A stretch of 64,000 nt of DNA from Dioscorea cayenensis subsp. rotundata. Lineage: Eukaryota > Streptophyta > Magnoliopsida > Dioscoreales > Dioscoreaceae. Below the pieces are notes generated by a model. It ran no database searches, was not told the DNA's origin, and was given only the letters and a program-made list of their open reading frames with translations. Each line of letters begins with the position of its first letter. Positions within the stretch are counted from its first letter, which is position 1. Shown here in pieces: positions 12,245 through 23,812 of the stretch. The position numbers and the translations under genes were made by a program. The stretch is taken from assembly GCF_009730915.1 (NCBI RefSeq), contig NC_052489.1, positions 5,049,622-5,113,621 of the forward strand, given 5' to 3'.

Positions 12245-13033
12245 CCAGGTTCCTTGCATTCAAGTAAAGCTTGATATCAATGTTCCATGATATGTAATTT
12301 CTCCCAGAAATATGGAGGGACTCAAATTCCCTTCTAGAAATATTTGTCATTTTTTTTCTAAATAATTATATAGTAGGTAATTACAATAAAGTGTACAGAA
12401 TAAAATATAAACCCTATATACTGTTCATAAATATGATATTTTATGTACATATGGTATTGTTCATATACAGTACTGTTCATATGCTGCAATTATTGCAGCA
12501 TCGGGAATGAAATTTTGTTTGAAAGTGAGGAGTATGAGTTATAGAGGGAAGAGAAAATATAACAAGGAAGGATAAGGGAGAGAAGAGAGAAGAGTCGACG
12601 GAGAAGAGAAAAAGGGTCGGCGGAACCCCTTTTTAACCGGTGGAGCTTTTACCAGATTTTGTCAATGATTGCCGGGATCAGAGGTTCACCGTGGCAAACT
12701 TGGGGAAGATCATACTAGATGATTTAGATTTGATGGAAAAACTTGTTACAGTATTAATATTATTGTTTTTCATGCTTATTTTAGATATACTTTTATTATT
12801 AGCCTTAGTGGCTTTTGTACTGTATGATTTTTATGTATGTTCTAAGAAAATCCTATGTATGGTTGACTGAAATTACGAATTAAATAAAATGTATGATTTG
12901 CTAGCAGTATTATGCTTACCTGCCAGACCTCTCTTCTCTTCTTTCAGTGTTAAAAACAGATTCCATATATAAGATATATGTTAGATGAGCCAAGGAAAAT
13001 TAAAGCCATATGAGCAAGGTCGTGCTGATAACG

Positions 13034-13422
13034 TGTTGAAAATATTTTATAAATGTAAAGAGAATAATAAGAATAAAGAGCCGGAATATTTACTAAAACC
13101 CTTTAAAATTCAACTTTTCTTATTCTTTCCTCTTCTTTATTTGTCTTTCTTTTTTCCTTCTCTTCTATATCTTTTACAATACATAAAGGGTTGTATTTAT
13201 AGATTTACAAGAGATGAATGAAAGGTCAGGATTAATTTGATCCGACGGTCCAAAATATCATGGTAGGTGAAATAGTAACAGTACTTGCGGATGCTACAGT
13301 ACCACATGGGCGGTTGCTCCAGTGTTGTGGCTGCTACATTAATATCTAGAAGGTTGCTGCAATAATGCCAACTGCTACAGTGTTATAGCTACAGTAGGCA
13401 TCCATTTATAATATTCATAACA
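13034..13422 (-). repeat. 5' LTR of the Copia element
   Basis: This 389-bp copy pairs with 5968-6339. The differences suggest a fairly old insertion. The repeated GCTACAGT words between about 13290 and 13395 are also present in the other LTR. Confidence 0.9.
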
Positions 13423-14051
13423 CCTATCTTATTATATATTTTGTGTTTCTAGATTTGTAAGAAAGCTAATATATTTCTAGATTATTATAAAACACTTATG
13501 TGCTTGAATAAATGTGTTTGTGCACATTGTGAGTATAATGGATTTTTAAATTGTTTTACTCTATCATTAATAGACAGTCTACTTGAGTAGGTATCAAGTC
13601 TGATAAATAGTGTATCCATAAATTTATTTTATTGTGGAAAAAATTTTAAATAAAAAATTATGTTCCTCATGTTGGGAATTTTTTTTTTGGCAAATGTTAT
13701 GATGATACTCATAAATTTTGAATCTTAGTCTAAGATTTGCTGCAAGTTTTTCTGGTTCAATTAATTCCACTCTACTTTACTCTGACAATTTTTGCATTAT
13801 GCAACTTGAAGTTTTTTTAATATGGTTTCATGGTGCTTTTATTTTCAAAAATCTATTTGTATACTGTTTTAAATAATAAGCATTTCAAATGTAATATAAA
13901 TAATTTACGATTTCATCATATAAAAACATAAGTCACATGGTACACATCAGCTAAAATATTAAAGCAATCAATGAAAACTTGAGAAAAAATAATTAAAAAA
14001 AACAAATACTAATTATCTCCAAGTATTTTGCTTGAGACCTCTCTTAAATAG
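13423..14051. other. AT-rich intergenic stretch
   Basis: No coding or repeat structure recognised between the Copia element and the next solo LTR. Confidence 0.5.
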
Positions 14052-15104
14052 TGTTAGTGCAAATACACTTTAATTGGCATGATTTCACACCAAGACAAGA
14101 TAACATGGCCTAATTGATGACATAGCAAGGTATGGTAACATGGCAAGGAGTTTTGGCTTGGAGGCAAATATCTTGAGAGATTTTGGTGAAGCTATTTTTG
14201 GTATGTGTTACAACTTGAAGACAATATCATATCAAAATTATATTTAGAGAGATTTGATTTGAGACTAAATATGGATGGAGCTTGATTGAAGAATTACCTA
14301 TCGACGGTATGATTGAAGGATATTGGAATTATGATTTGAAGAACTTTAATAAGTATGATTGAAAACTATTGAGGGTATGATTGAAGACATGTCTATTGTT
14401 AGTATGATTGACCTGATTGATTGAAGATCTTTCTTGGGAAGACTTGAAGGCCAAATTTGAATGAATTGAAGATCAAGTTTGGTAAGTATCGTGAAGACGC
14501 ACAAAGTCGTGTGTCCCTTACGAGGGAACTGCGTGGTGAGAAATTGAGGAGTTAGGCTAGTTGCCGGTAGTCAGGATCAGAAGATCGGGCTGCACCGACT
14601 CGGACAAAGCATAACCAGAGGGTTGATGGGTCTTGAGATCGTTCGCAACGTAAACAGAACTCAGTGAAGACAGCAGTCAGGGCCATGTTGCAAGTTTTGT
14701 TACAACAGAAGTTGTAACAGCTAATTTTGGAAGGTTCTAAAGTTAGTAGCCACGGAGATTCTAAAAGATGTATGGACTATATTTGGAACGTTGAGCCGTT
14801 TATATAAGCGACCTTGCTCTGAGATTGGGTGTGACACCGGAGTGTGAGAAAGTGTGGGTACTAGACAATGTAGAGAGGGTAGTGATCTTTATTTATGAGA
14901 GTGAGTGACAAAGTGTTTGTATTCAATTATTTTCACCTCTTTTAGTGGATTGTTTATCTCCGGGCTTGGTCCTCCAGAAGTAGGCTAGTAAACGTCGAAC
15001 TGGGTCATCAATTTCTTGTGCCTTCTTTTGTTTTGGTTTGTGTGAGATTTTCTTGATTGTTTGAGTGTTCTCTAAACCCACAAACCACACTGGCAAAACT
15101 AACA
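14052..15104 (+). mobile_element. Probable solo LTR of a second Copia-type family
   Basis: It starts TGTTAGTGC and ends AAACTAACA, giving a perfect 6-bp terminal inversion TGTTAG/CTAACA. A promoter-like TATATAAGCGACC lies at about 14797, followed by CTCTGAGATTGGGTGTGACA, a layout typical of plant Copia LTRs. The flanking pentamers are AATAG and AATAA, a 4-of-5 match. No internal domains are attached. Short diverged repeats built on GGTATGATTGAAG lie at about 14300-14410. Confidence 0.7.
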
Positions 15105-15739
15105 AATAATTTAGAGCCAAATTTGAGAATTTATAACTATTGGATTATTTTATTTAGTGATGTCAATGTGGTACTACTTGCCATCCTAATAATGTAATGT
15201 ACCATATTTCAATCAAAAATTAAATAATAAAAAATAGGTGTTTTTTTAAATATTGTAAAAAAATTACCGAAATGCGCAAGTTCTGTATTATTTATGAAAA
15301 TGCGCATTTTGGGGGAAAATAGGAAAATTTTTCTGGTTTTCTAATTTTTTATTTTTTTTAATTATTAAATAAGAAAAAGGGAGAGAGAATCCCTTTTTTT
15401 AAAAAAATAAAAATAAAAATAAAAAGTCGAAAATGGAATTCTCTCTCCCGTTTTCCACTTTTTGATTTTAAAAAATATAATATATACTTATATATATAAC
15501 CCTCACTTTACTAATGGTTATAATTATTTCCGTTGAATTATTCTATTATTATTATTATTTTCTTATATAATACATACTTCCCACTTCATACCATCTCACC
15601 CATTCTCATTTTCACCCATTTTTATCTTATTTCAACTTCTTATTGTTAGTGTGTTTTATACTTACACATGTACAGGATTTTTGTTGATAATTTTCAATGT
15701 CATTCTTAAGATTACAGAGTGATCACATTCATCGATTTT

Positions 15740-16460
15740 GCAGGAAAAGATAATATTTTTTTTAAACTTAGATAACCTTTAAATTAATTAGTATTAATAA
15801 TTGTATTAAGACATTAGTTTCACATAATAATTTTATTATGTCATAATTATTAATCGTATTAATAATTATTTTATTAGCGCCCCAAGCATGCTTAATTAGA
15901 TAACACACTATATTTTTAGGGTAATTTTTTTTTTATTAATAATTGTATTATGTCATTAGGTTTTATGAATAATTTTATTATTTCATAATTAATTAATGTA
16001 TTAATAATTGTTATATTAACCTCGAAGCATGTTTATTTAAATAACCTAGTATATTATTTGGCTATTTTTTTATTAATAATTGTAACAAGTCATTATTTTA
16101 TATTAATAATTGTATTATGTCATAATTATTAATCGTATTAATAATTATCTTATTAACACCCCAATCATGTTTAATTAGATAACCCACTATATTTTTAGGA
16201 TAATTTTTTTATTATTAACAATTGTATTATATCATTAGGTTTTATGAATAATTTTATTATGTCATAATTAATTATTGTATTAATAATTGTTATATTAACC
16301 TCGAAGCATGTTTATTTAGATAACCTAGTATATTATTTGGCTATATTTTTTTATTAATAATTGTATTAAGTCATTATTTTATATTAATAATTGTATTATG
16401 TCATAATTATTAATCGTATTGATAATTATCTTATTAGCGCCCAATAATCATATTAATAAT
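15740..16460. repeat. Higher-order AT-rich tandem repeat in MULE-1, unit about 280 bp
   Basis: GCGCCCCAAGCATG-TTAATTAGATAACACACTA at 15877 recurs at 16156 (ACACCCCAATCATG) and again in truncated form at 16437, with spacings of 279 and 281 bp. Each unit contains a related half beginning CCTCGAAGCATGTTTATTTA (about 16020 and 16299). An original unit of about 140 bp therefore seems to have doubled before amplification. Nearly all the rest is ATTAATAATTGTATTA-type sequence. Confidence 0.85.
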
Positions 16461-16479
16461 AGTTCTCGGGCCTCCTCGA

Positions 16480-16885
16480 CAACCACATCACGAAGGGAAC
16501 CAGTCATTTCACTCATCAGATGATATCAACGTTACTCGATCATCTCATCTCCATAGATTTCCTCTAGTTGAGCCCAGCAGATACTCGGTTGATTTCAGGA
16601 TATATAAACTTTGTGCGGAATTTATTTGAATATTAACTTCATCCACGGGGAGTCAACTCTAGTCATTCAACTTCATTTCGACAATAAGATTGGGAATCAC
16701 CTCCAAACCCTTAGTACTTTGATGCAAACCTGAACACTCTAGCCTCAGCAATACACGATTTAGACGAATCATCTGATGACGACCCGCCAGCCGAGCAAGA
16801 ACGAAGACCTAGGCCACGGGGACTGCCTGGCAGAGATATCCATCCACCTCGATGTTTTACTGAGAGGTGGCAGCATAGACAGTAG
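16480..16885 (+). pseudogene. Coding-like tail of a second MULE-1 gene (unknown family)
   Basis: On +, about 16722-16880 reads openly as a charged segment with ALDE-type acidic runs (DLDESSDDDPPAEQE) followed by RRPRPRGLPGRDIHPPRCF and ends at TAG. It converges on the transposase remnant. Upstream frames are broken. This layout (transposase on one strand, second gene convergent) mirrors MULE-2, where the second gene is a peptidase, but no peptidase motif is visible here. Confidence 0.4.
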
Positions 16886-17149
16886 AGTAGACTCTTGTAT
16901 TAGTTGTTGTTTTTTTATTGTGTGCGAAGAACCATCTGAAGTATTTTTTTGCTTGGTGTTCTATGTTGTATATTTTTTTATTTTTTGCATTTGTTTTTTC
17001 TTCATATGCTTCAACAAAAGGCTTTAATGATAAGTCATTGCATGTTATAAATATATGGAAAGCTTACATCATAAAAACATTACAACAAAGAAGACATTTA
17101 GAGTACATTACGACCGACTACTTGAACTGGAAATGTTGGGGAAATATCG

Positions 17150-19774
17150 GCGACTATGTCCTTCATTGTGACATAAACCACAACGTTTTCACTGCACACC
17201 TTCCCTAATATCCATCTCGTTGTGAATCCTTGTAGATTTTGGTCGTCCTTTCGTCGGTCTTCTCATCTTAATATTAGAACGTAGACGTGGACCATTATAA
17301 GGGTTCTAATTTCCCTCGTTTGATACTGGCTCAAACACTTTACAATATACATTAAAAACTGTCTGAAGCCTATACAAGTTGTCAACATATTCCTCCCAAT
17401 GTAGACGAATATGCGAGCATGCTGCAAGGACATGGCGACATGAAAAATGTAGCGTCTGAAAAGCACCACAGTCACACTAATGCGATCTTACGTTGATGCG
17501 AAAACTGCTAGCTTGTCACCCACATTGCGGAGGTGACATCTCATCTACCATGAAAGACTTCTCTTCACGGTCGAATTGACGAACGTAAATACTAAATGCT
17601 ACTTGTTGATTTTCTTGGATTGCCTTCATTAGTGATTCTGAGAAGATAAAGCCTAATGCGATATGAGCTTGCGCCTGTACACCTTTCCTCACAAACAACT
17701 CAGCAAGTCGGAAGTATATTGATATAACCATAGCTGTTATGGGAAGGTTTCTTGTTCCCTTAAGCACTGAATTAAAACATTCTGCGAGGTTGGTTGTCAT
17801 GTGACCATACCTTCTCCATTCTTTATCGAATGCTTGAGCCCACTTCTCCCACAATATGTTATCCAACCATCTCGTCGCCGCTGCATCATTGTCCCACAGT
17901 AAATTATACCAGTAGTTAAAATCTTGAATATTTTTTGAATAACCTACAACAATAAACTTAAAGAGTTAAGATAACTTCAATAATTAACAATAATATAAGA
18001 GTTAGATTAAAAAAAAATTACTCTTGTAACTTGCCAATATTAACAACTATCCATTGCATTTCTTTGTTTCTGAAATGACGCATGAAATTAGCCGAGATAT
18101 ATCTGATGCAGTAAACATGGTACGCATGGGGAGCACTCATCTGACAGCTAAGTGATCTAAAAAGATGATTTAATAGATTCATGGCGATCGGATATGAAGC
18201 ATATTCGATGTTTTGGTATTACATTGGAATGTAAGTTGCGCAAGAAGAAAGTCCATGCAGCTAACGTCTCTCCTTCCACGATGGCAAAACCAATCGGCAG
18301 GTTATTTTTATTACCACCTTGTGCGATCGCCAACAACAAGGTACCTTTGTATTTGCCATGTATATGGGTGTTATCTATCTAGGTGACTGGTTTGCAATAT
18401 TTGAAAGCCTCCACACATGCAGGAAGGCTCCAGAAAACTCTATGAAAGATTCGAGTATCACGTATCAAGTAAGGTCCATCGTATGCCGGCTGGCTCTCAA
18501 GATCAACTATTGTCCCAGGAATGAACTGTTGTAACGCTGATAGTCATCTTGGTAATTCGTTATAGGACTCCTCCCAATTGCCACCTTGGTAATTCGTATG
18601 CCGGCTGGCTCTAAGATCAATTATTGATGCTTGGTTGCTATTGGACTAGTGCTTGTATTTGGCGACAAATCATGTTTGAATCTAGCTTCGAATGATCCTG
18701 CGAGATCATTGCTGATGCATATGTGTGAGGCCCACTGTACTTTGTAATTTCCCAAAGTTGTCTCTACTTGCTATAGGATGCGCGAACCCTCCAATTGCAT
18801 CCATTGCCATATGACTTGCATTTACCGGAGTATCGATTCGGATCGGACTTGATAACTTTGTATTCGACAGATTTAAATAAGCAGTAATGCTTTATTGCGG
18901 TCACAACATCATCTTTATTTCGAAACCTCATGCCTACATGCAGATCTCCATTTGTCGTTGCTCCGCTTAATGTGTCGGCATACAATAGAGGATACTCCGG
19001 GAATTCTTGTACAAACATTGCTTCCAAATCGAGGGTCCGTATATGTGCTGGAGGCTCCATTGGTGCAATCGTGAAATTATAGCCGGGCATAGAAACATCG
19101 TCGAGATTGCATTCTTCTAATTGAATATCATCAACACTTGCTTCAGTGTCTTCCCCAAAGTTATCACCATCATCATCCTCATCGTCTCCACTGGATCACC
19201 CATACCGACCGAATTCAATTTCATGAGTATCATGAAAAGAACTTGTTCCGCCTTGTAGATGTTATGAATTAGTAAAATCAATATTGGATGGTGGATCATC
19301 TTCTGCCCTCCACTCCGTAGAGAACCTTTCAGGTTCATTAACTTGGCATGGTGATAAAATCCTCTCCCGTCTCATATTGCATTGAACTTGATCATATGTA
19401 GCAGTTTGTTATTAGGAAGGAGCACCCTCGAAAGTTGTAGTGATAAACTCCACGTACAATTCAATAATACAAATATCTGGATTTCTTTTGTGATAGTCGA
19501 ACATCATCCAAACATCTCAGTCATTATGCAATTTGAATAACCGATAGCAAATCTTATCAGATCCTGAAGAAATTGGGAGCTCGTATTTGATACGTGAAAC
19601 TCCTTAGTTATCAGCAGTCTCAATGATTTCTTCAATGGATCTCTTTAAATTTTGATAAGAGATGTCGTATTTAACATAAAAATATGATTGATCTTCGGAC
19701 GAAAATATGATTGTGTCTTCACTAGCAGTGATTGAACCATTGTAGTAAATAAATATAAGTGAAGACTCTGCCAT
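17150..19774 (-). pseudogene. MULE-1 transposase remnant (MURA type)
   Basis: It starts at ATG 19774 (MAESSLIFIYYNGS). 19440-19600 is PB1-like. 18764-19090 carries the MuDR DNA-binding region (GMRFRNKDDVVTAIKHY, then CNWRVRASYS). 18157-18339 matches the MULE transposase core (NNLPIGFAIVEGE, FISDRHESI). 17516-17866 matches the transposase C-terminal part (GHMTTNLAECFNSVLKG, then TAMV). Near 17400-17470 is a SWIM zinc finger (DCGAFQ, SCRHVLAAC). Near 17160 is a zinc knuckle (RCGLCHNEGHSRRY) whose last Cys is Tyr. In-frame stops and frameshifts separate the parts, so it cannot be translated whole. Confidence 0.85.
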
Positions 19775-19904
19775 TGTTGAAGACAAGAAGAAGAAGTACG
19801 GGTGAGTGAGTTGAAAGAGAGCAAATAGTGTGCAAGAGTAAAAATGGGCTACTAATGTTGGTTTATATAGAGAGCTCGAATTTTGAAAATTTCATTTATG
19901 ATCA

Positions 19905-20875
19905 TGCAGTTCGACCGTCCTAATTATCGAGTCGTGTAGATTTCGACCGACCCTACTTTGTGCTAGTAAATCGACCGCGCGGTTTTACTAACCTACTCGT
20001 ACTAATCACTCGAATCGCGAGTGCTCGATCGATCTACTTTTTGCTAGCAATCCCCGCCGAGCTGCAACTGCCTTATTTTGTGTTAATTCATCGACCCAGC
20101 ATGTTTCGATCGACCTACTTTTGTATTAATTACCCGACCGCAAGTTTCGACCATCATATTTTGTAGCACTCATCGATCGGCAGCTATTGACCGACCTACT
20201 TCAACTAATTGCTAACCGACACAGGTTTCGACCGACATACTAGACTAATTCATGACCAACAGTTAGGTTCTGACCGACCCTACTTTGCATTAATTCACGA
20301 CCCAGACAAGTTCGACTGCATCTACTTTGTACGACCTCGACCGGGTGGAAGCTTTGATCACCCTACTTTATGCCAAGCACCCGACCCGTCAGGTTTTCAT
20401 CTTCCCACTTTGTGGTAATTACTAACCAGACAGGTGTTCGACCATCTCTACTTCGTGTTAATTACCGACCCGCCAGGTTCGACCGACCTACTTTGTGCCG
20501 ACTACCGACCGGCAAGTTTCGAGCTGCTCTACTTTGTGTTAATTCATCGATCGAGGTGTGCTCGACTGCTCTACTTTCGTGCCACCACCGACTCAAAGCA
20601 GGTTCGACCGTCCCTACTTTGTACTAAGTACTTACCAAACAGCAGTGTCTGATCATTTTATTTTGTACTAATTAATTGCCGTCATAACTTTCGACCAACC
20701 CACTTTGTACTAATCATCGATCGGCCTCAGTTCGACCGATCCACTTTAGTACTAATTATCGACCCAAGATAGGTTCGACCGACCCACTTTGTAGTAATTA
20801 CATATAGGTGTAAGTTTTAATCGCCTTAATTATCGACCTGCATGCATGTTTTTACAGTCCTACTTTATACTAAAT
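19905..20875. repeat. 42-bp minisatellite, about 20 degenerate copies, in MULE-1
   Basis: The loose consensus is TTCGACCGACCTACTTTGTG followed by TTAATTACCGACCNGNCAGG. The CTACTTTGT core recurs about every 40-45 bp (for example near 20280, 20321, 20365, 20448, 20489, 20529, 20570, 20613). The array is far more GC- and CpG-rich than the rest of MULE-1. It lies between the transposase start (19774) and the right terminal repeat. Short open frames across it are by-products of the 3n period and carry no start or stop consistent with a gene. Confidence 0.88.
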
Positions 20876-21375
20876 ATTTCTCGTAATAATTTTTTACTAG
20901 TACAAGTATGACCGCTTTATTTCTAATATTCTTCGGAATTCGTAATTTTTTTTAAAAAAATAAAACGTTATATATATATCAACAATTATTTTTTAGTTAA
21001 AAAAATTAATTATATAAAAAAGAATTTGTTTAAAACTTAACGATGCAGCATGCAACCATTAAGGTTTTTAAAAAAAAAAAAAAACAAAAGGGTAAAACGG
21101 GAGTTAATCTCCCGTTTTCTAATTTTTTTTATTAAAAAAATATAAATATCAAGAAAAGGGAGAAATTCTCCGTTTTCAAAATTTTTTAATTAAAAAATAA
21201 AAAACGGGAGAAACTCTATCATTTTCTATATTTAAAAAAATTAAAAAAGTTGAAAACAAAAACGTTTTTTTTCATTTTCCCCAAACGTTGATATTTTTGT
21301 AAATAATCCCAAACACGCATATTTTTAGTAGAATATTTTATTTTTATAATATTTTTTTAAAAAGCCTAAAAATAG

Positions 21376-22424
21376 GTATAAAAATATTATAAGGTAGAAG
21401 AATTAAAGTGGTAATAAGGATAGGATTGGAGAACGTTACCATCAAAGTTAAGAATAAATTGTACTTTTTTTCTTTTTATATTAACTTCTTTCATACTAGA
21501 AGGATAGCAACTCTTCCGAATACCAAGTGAGAGATTTGAAGAGAAACTCCCTTTCACAATGACGTCAATGACAAGTCCACCTTTATTACTTTGATGCATG
21601 TTATATATGCCCAGGGATATGTAATAATGTTTTAATTTATCTAAAACAACATTTTAATTGTTTATTGTAATTTAATGAATTATATATATGGGAAGAAATA
21701 AAAATTATTTAAAAATTGTAATGTAAAAAATAATTTTATTTTAAAATTCAATGGAGACAGTTGCCTGGTTAATATCAGCCATAGCAGCATGAGAGGACAA
21801 ATAACTTAATTGCAGAAATACATATCTTTTATGTTCATACTATCAATCAAACCACTAAACTTAACCGCATAAATACATCTCTTTTGTGTTCATGCTATCA
21901 ATCACACCACTAAACATCGATGATTAACATAAATTTTATAAATAACACTCAAATAGTTTATTAAATTATTAACAGTGATAGTAAGTCTTCACATTATGGT
22001 TATACGTGTGTATTTTTTATTTCTTTTCCATTTTGGCATATAGTTGTTTGAAACCTTTTGATTTACAAAATACTTATGGTAATTGTGTTATGGGCTTGAT
22101 TGACTGTTGCAGTACTTGACTGCAATCTTATAAGAAAGTTAAATAACTTATTTTCTTCAAACATCCGCCGAATGTTAAGCAACAAGGAGGGTAAACTCTT
22201 TCATGTAGTCTCAGACCATGCATGTATCTTAGCTTTTTTATAACCATTTGAGTGACCCAAGTTGTATTATATGGAAGGAATTGCTCGCACAGCTTTTTTT
22301 TATCTCTGTCCAAAAATAAAAGGTTGTTCAACCAACTTGAACATCATCAACTTGACAAGTCCTCCACCACAGTTTCGAGCCTCTAGTTAGGTACATTCCC
22401 ACCTATTGAACTTACTGGACTTTA
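21376..22424. other. AT-rich intergenic stretch
   Basis: No gene supported. It contains a two-copy tandem repeat (next entry). The short open frames at 21387-21599 and 22128-22331 on - have no recognisable domain. Confidence 0.5.
21812..21915. repeat. Two-copy tandem duplication, unit 55 bp
   Basis: GCAGAAATACATATCTTTTA at 21812 recurs as GCATAAATACATCTCTTTTG at 21867. Both are followed by a GTTCATRCTATCAATCA block and CCACTAAAC. The copies differ by a few substitutions. Confidence 0.85.
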
Positions 22425-23812
22425 GGGGCTGTTTGTTTGCAAGATTTGGACTGGAAATGGATTGGGAATGATTTAGGAATGTGCCCAATGCAGTGTTTGG
22501 TTGCAAGGCATGGAAATGTGGGAGGTTTCTTTGGGGAATGAGATAAAGGGGGAAGGTTGATTACCATTCAGCCCAATTGGTTGAGGAATGCCCAATCCAA
22601 ATGGTGAAATATCCATTTTACCCTTGGCTTTAAAACTTTTTCCATCCAACTTTTGTCTTTCTCCTTTTCTCTTCCTTTGGTCCGTAAGAGAAACCTGCAG
22701 AGAAACCACCGCCATTGTCGGGCTATGCTAGAAATCCGTCCGCCAACCGCGTGATCTTCAAGGTTTGCATTTTTTTCTAAGCTTGAATTGTTAGTATTTT
22801 GCACTATGGATACCGGGTTAGTATCTTCAAGCTTGTCCTGCTTGCTTTCTCTTTGCTTCGATCTTCGCAGATTCTAGATCTCTTCTCTTCTCCTTGTTCT
22901 TCTTCCCTGCTCATTATTTCTTCTTTTTTTATCTTCTCGAAATTTTTCATGTTTGATTTGCAAATCTTGTCATCTAAATAAATTTTTAAAAATGGCTACA
23001 AAAAAATGGCTACCATTTTCTCATAAGGAACCACCTAAGTTGAATAAAAAGGCTAGTTTACTCTTCAAAGAAAATAAAGCACCACTCACTTTCCAAAAAT
23101 AAATGTTGCATTGATCACTTGAGTTACATGTCAAAAACACATGCGTGCACACACATATATAACTTAGTTAAGGATGCACACACACATATATAAGTTAAGG
23201 ATGAAAATAAAAACTTTTATTTGAAAAAAAACTTAGTTACCAATTTATTATTATCATAACACATTTCACATTTAGTTTATTATGTCTTAATCATCAATAT
23301 GAATGACTATATTCATAATTATCATGCTCTCCACTCGGATATATGAAATGGTATACATATTGAGAACGTTATAAACAAATAATAATGATAATATATTAAA
23401 AAATAAATTAATACTATAAAAAATACAACAACATAATAATAATAAATTAAATTAATTCTAAAAATAATAAAAAAATAAAATGATAACATGGTAACAAAAA
23501 CAACAATATTAATAATGAAGATTGATTGTAAAAATTAATTATAAAAAAATAATTATAATAATAATGATAGTATATTACAAATAAAAATAATATTACTCAA
23601 TTAATATATTTATTTATTTAATATTTACTCTACAAGGGCATAAAAGACATTTTTTACATATTTTTTCTATTTACTTTTCCCATTTCCAAAGAATTACTCT
23701 CCCATACCTTCCAACCAAATACAGTTTTCCTTTAATTCCTAATACATTCTCCTTATTCTCATTCCTATCTCATTCCTCCTCAACTCCATTCCTTGCAAAC
23801 AAACAGTAGAGT
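22425..23812. mobile_element. Non-autonomous DNA transposon (Harbinger- or hAT-like)
   Basis: The left end GGGGCTGTTTGTTTGCAAG and the right end CTTGCAAACAAACAG are inverted copies. Subterminal AATGAGAT/ATTCC-rich blocks are also inverted (TTTAGGAATG on the left, CATTCCTAT and CTCATTCC on the right). The left flank is TTA, which would fit a Harbinger 3-bp target, but the right border is eroded, so the class is open. The interior has no transposase. 22640-22970 is GC-richer and could be a captured fragment. Confidence 0.65.

Larger units (their letters stand above)
10190..12350 (-). pseudogene. Copia gag remnant split by a solo LTR
   Basis: A gag start codon at 12350 (minus) opens MTNISRREFESLHISG, the usual N-terminal region of plant Copia gag. 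After the nested solo LTR (10465-12244) gag resumes at 10464 with the UBN2-like part (HHLDNGLKNKYLTIEDP, then ELWVSLKERFDHLK). The two parts do not join in one frame even with the insert removed, so gag was already frameshifted or shifted later. The leader between gag and the 5' LTR (12351-13033) shows no gene. Confidence 0.8.
5968..13422 (-). mobile_element. Copia-type LTR retrotransposon, decayed, with nested solo LTR
   Basis: Two LTRs (5968-6339 and 13034-13422) start TGTTGAAAATATT on + and end ATTCATAACA. All coding remnants between them read on the minus strand in Copia order (gag, protease region, integrase, reverse transcriptase, RNase H). On the minus strand the sequence right after the 5' LTR reads CGTTATCAGCACGA, a plausible primer-binding site. 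The purine tract AATGGGGAG lies immediately before the 3' LTR. The flanks read TCTAT on the left and CCTAT on the right, a 4-of-5 match to a target duplication. A 1780-bp gypsy-type solo LTR interrupts gag. Without it the element is about 5.7 kb. Many stops and frameshifts make it non-autonomous. Confidence 0.9.
15225..21375 (-). mobile_element. MULE-1: decayed Mutator-like transposon
   Basis: The ends are long diverged inverted repeats. The left reads AGGTGTTTTTTTAAATATTG, then a GCGCAAG...ATTATTTA..., then TTTTGGGGGAAAAT. The complement of the right end reads AGGCTTTTTAAAAAAATATT, then ATTATTTAC, then TTTGGGGAAAATG. Both are followed by poly-T/A and GGGAGA-rich blocks. Inside lies a minus-strand transposase remnant (17150-19774), a coding-like tail on + (16480-16885), a 280-bp tandem repeat and a 42-bp minisatellite. 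The exact ends and the expected 9-10 bp target duplication could not be fixed. Confidence 0.75.

Noticed and set aside
12640..12870. 76-codon open frame on + with hydrophobic tail
   Set aside because: It lies in the untranslated leader of the Copia element, antisense to its genes, with no homology.
19960..20652. Overlapping open frames on + in the 42-bp array
   Set aside because: The period is a multiple of three, which keeps frames open by chance; unit translations change frame from copy to copy and no start context or domain exists.
19905..20875. CRISPR-like regular array
   Set aside because: Units are degenerate head-to-tail copies with no conserved repeat/variable spacer alternation, and this is a plant nuclear sequence.
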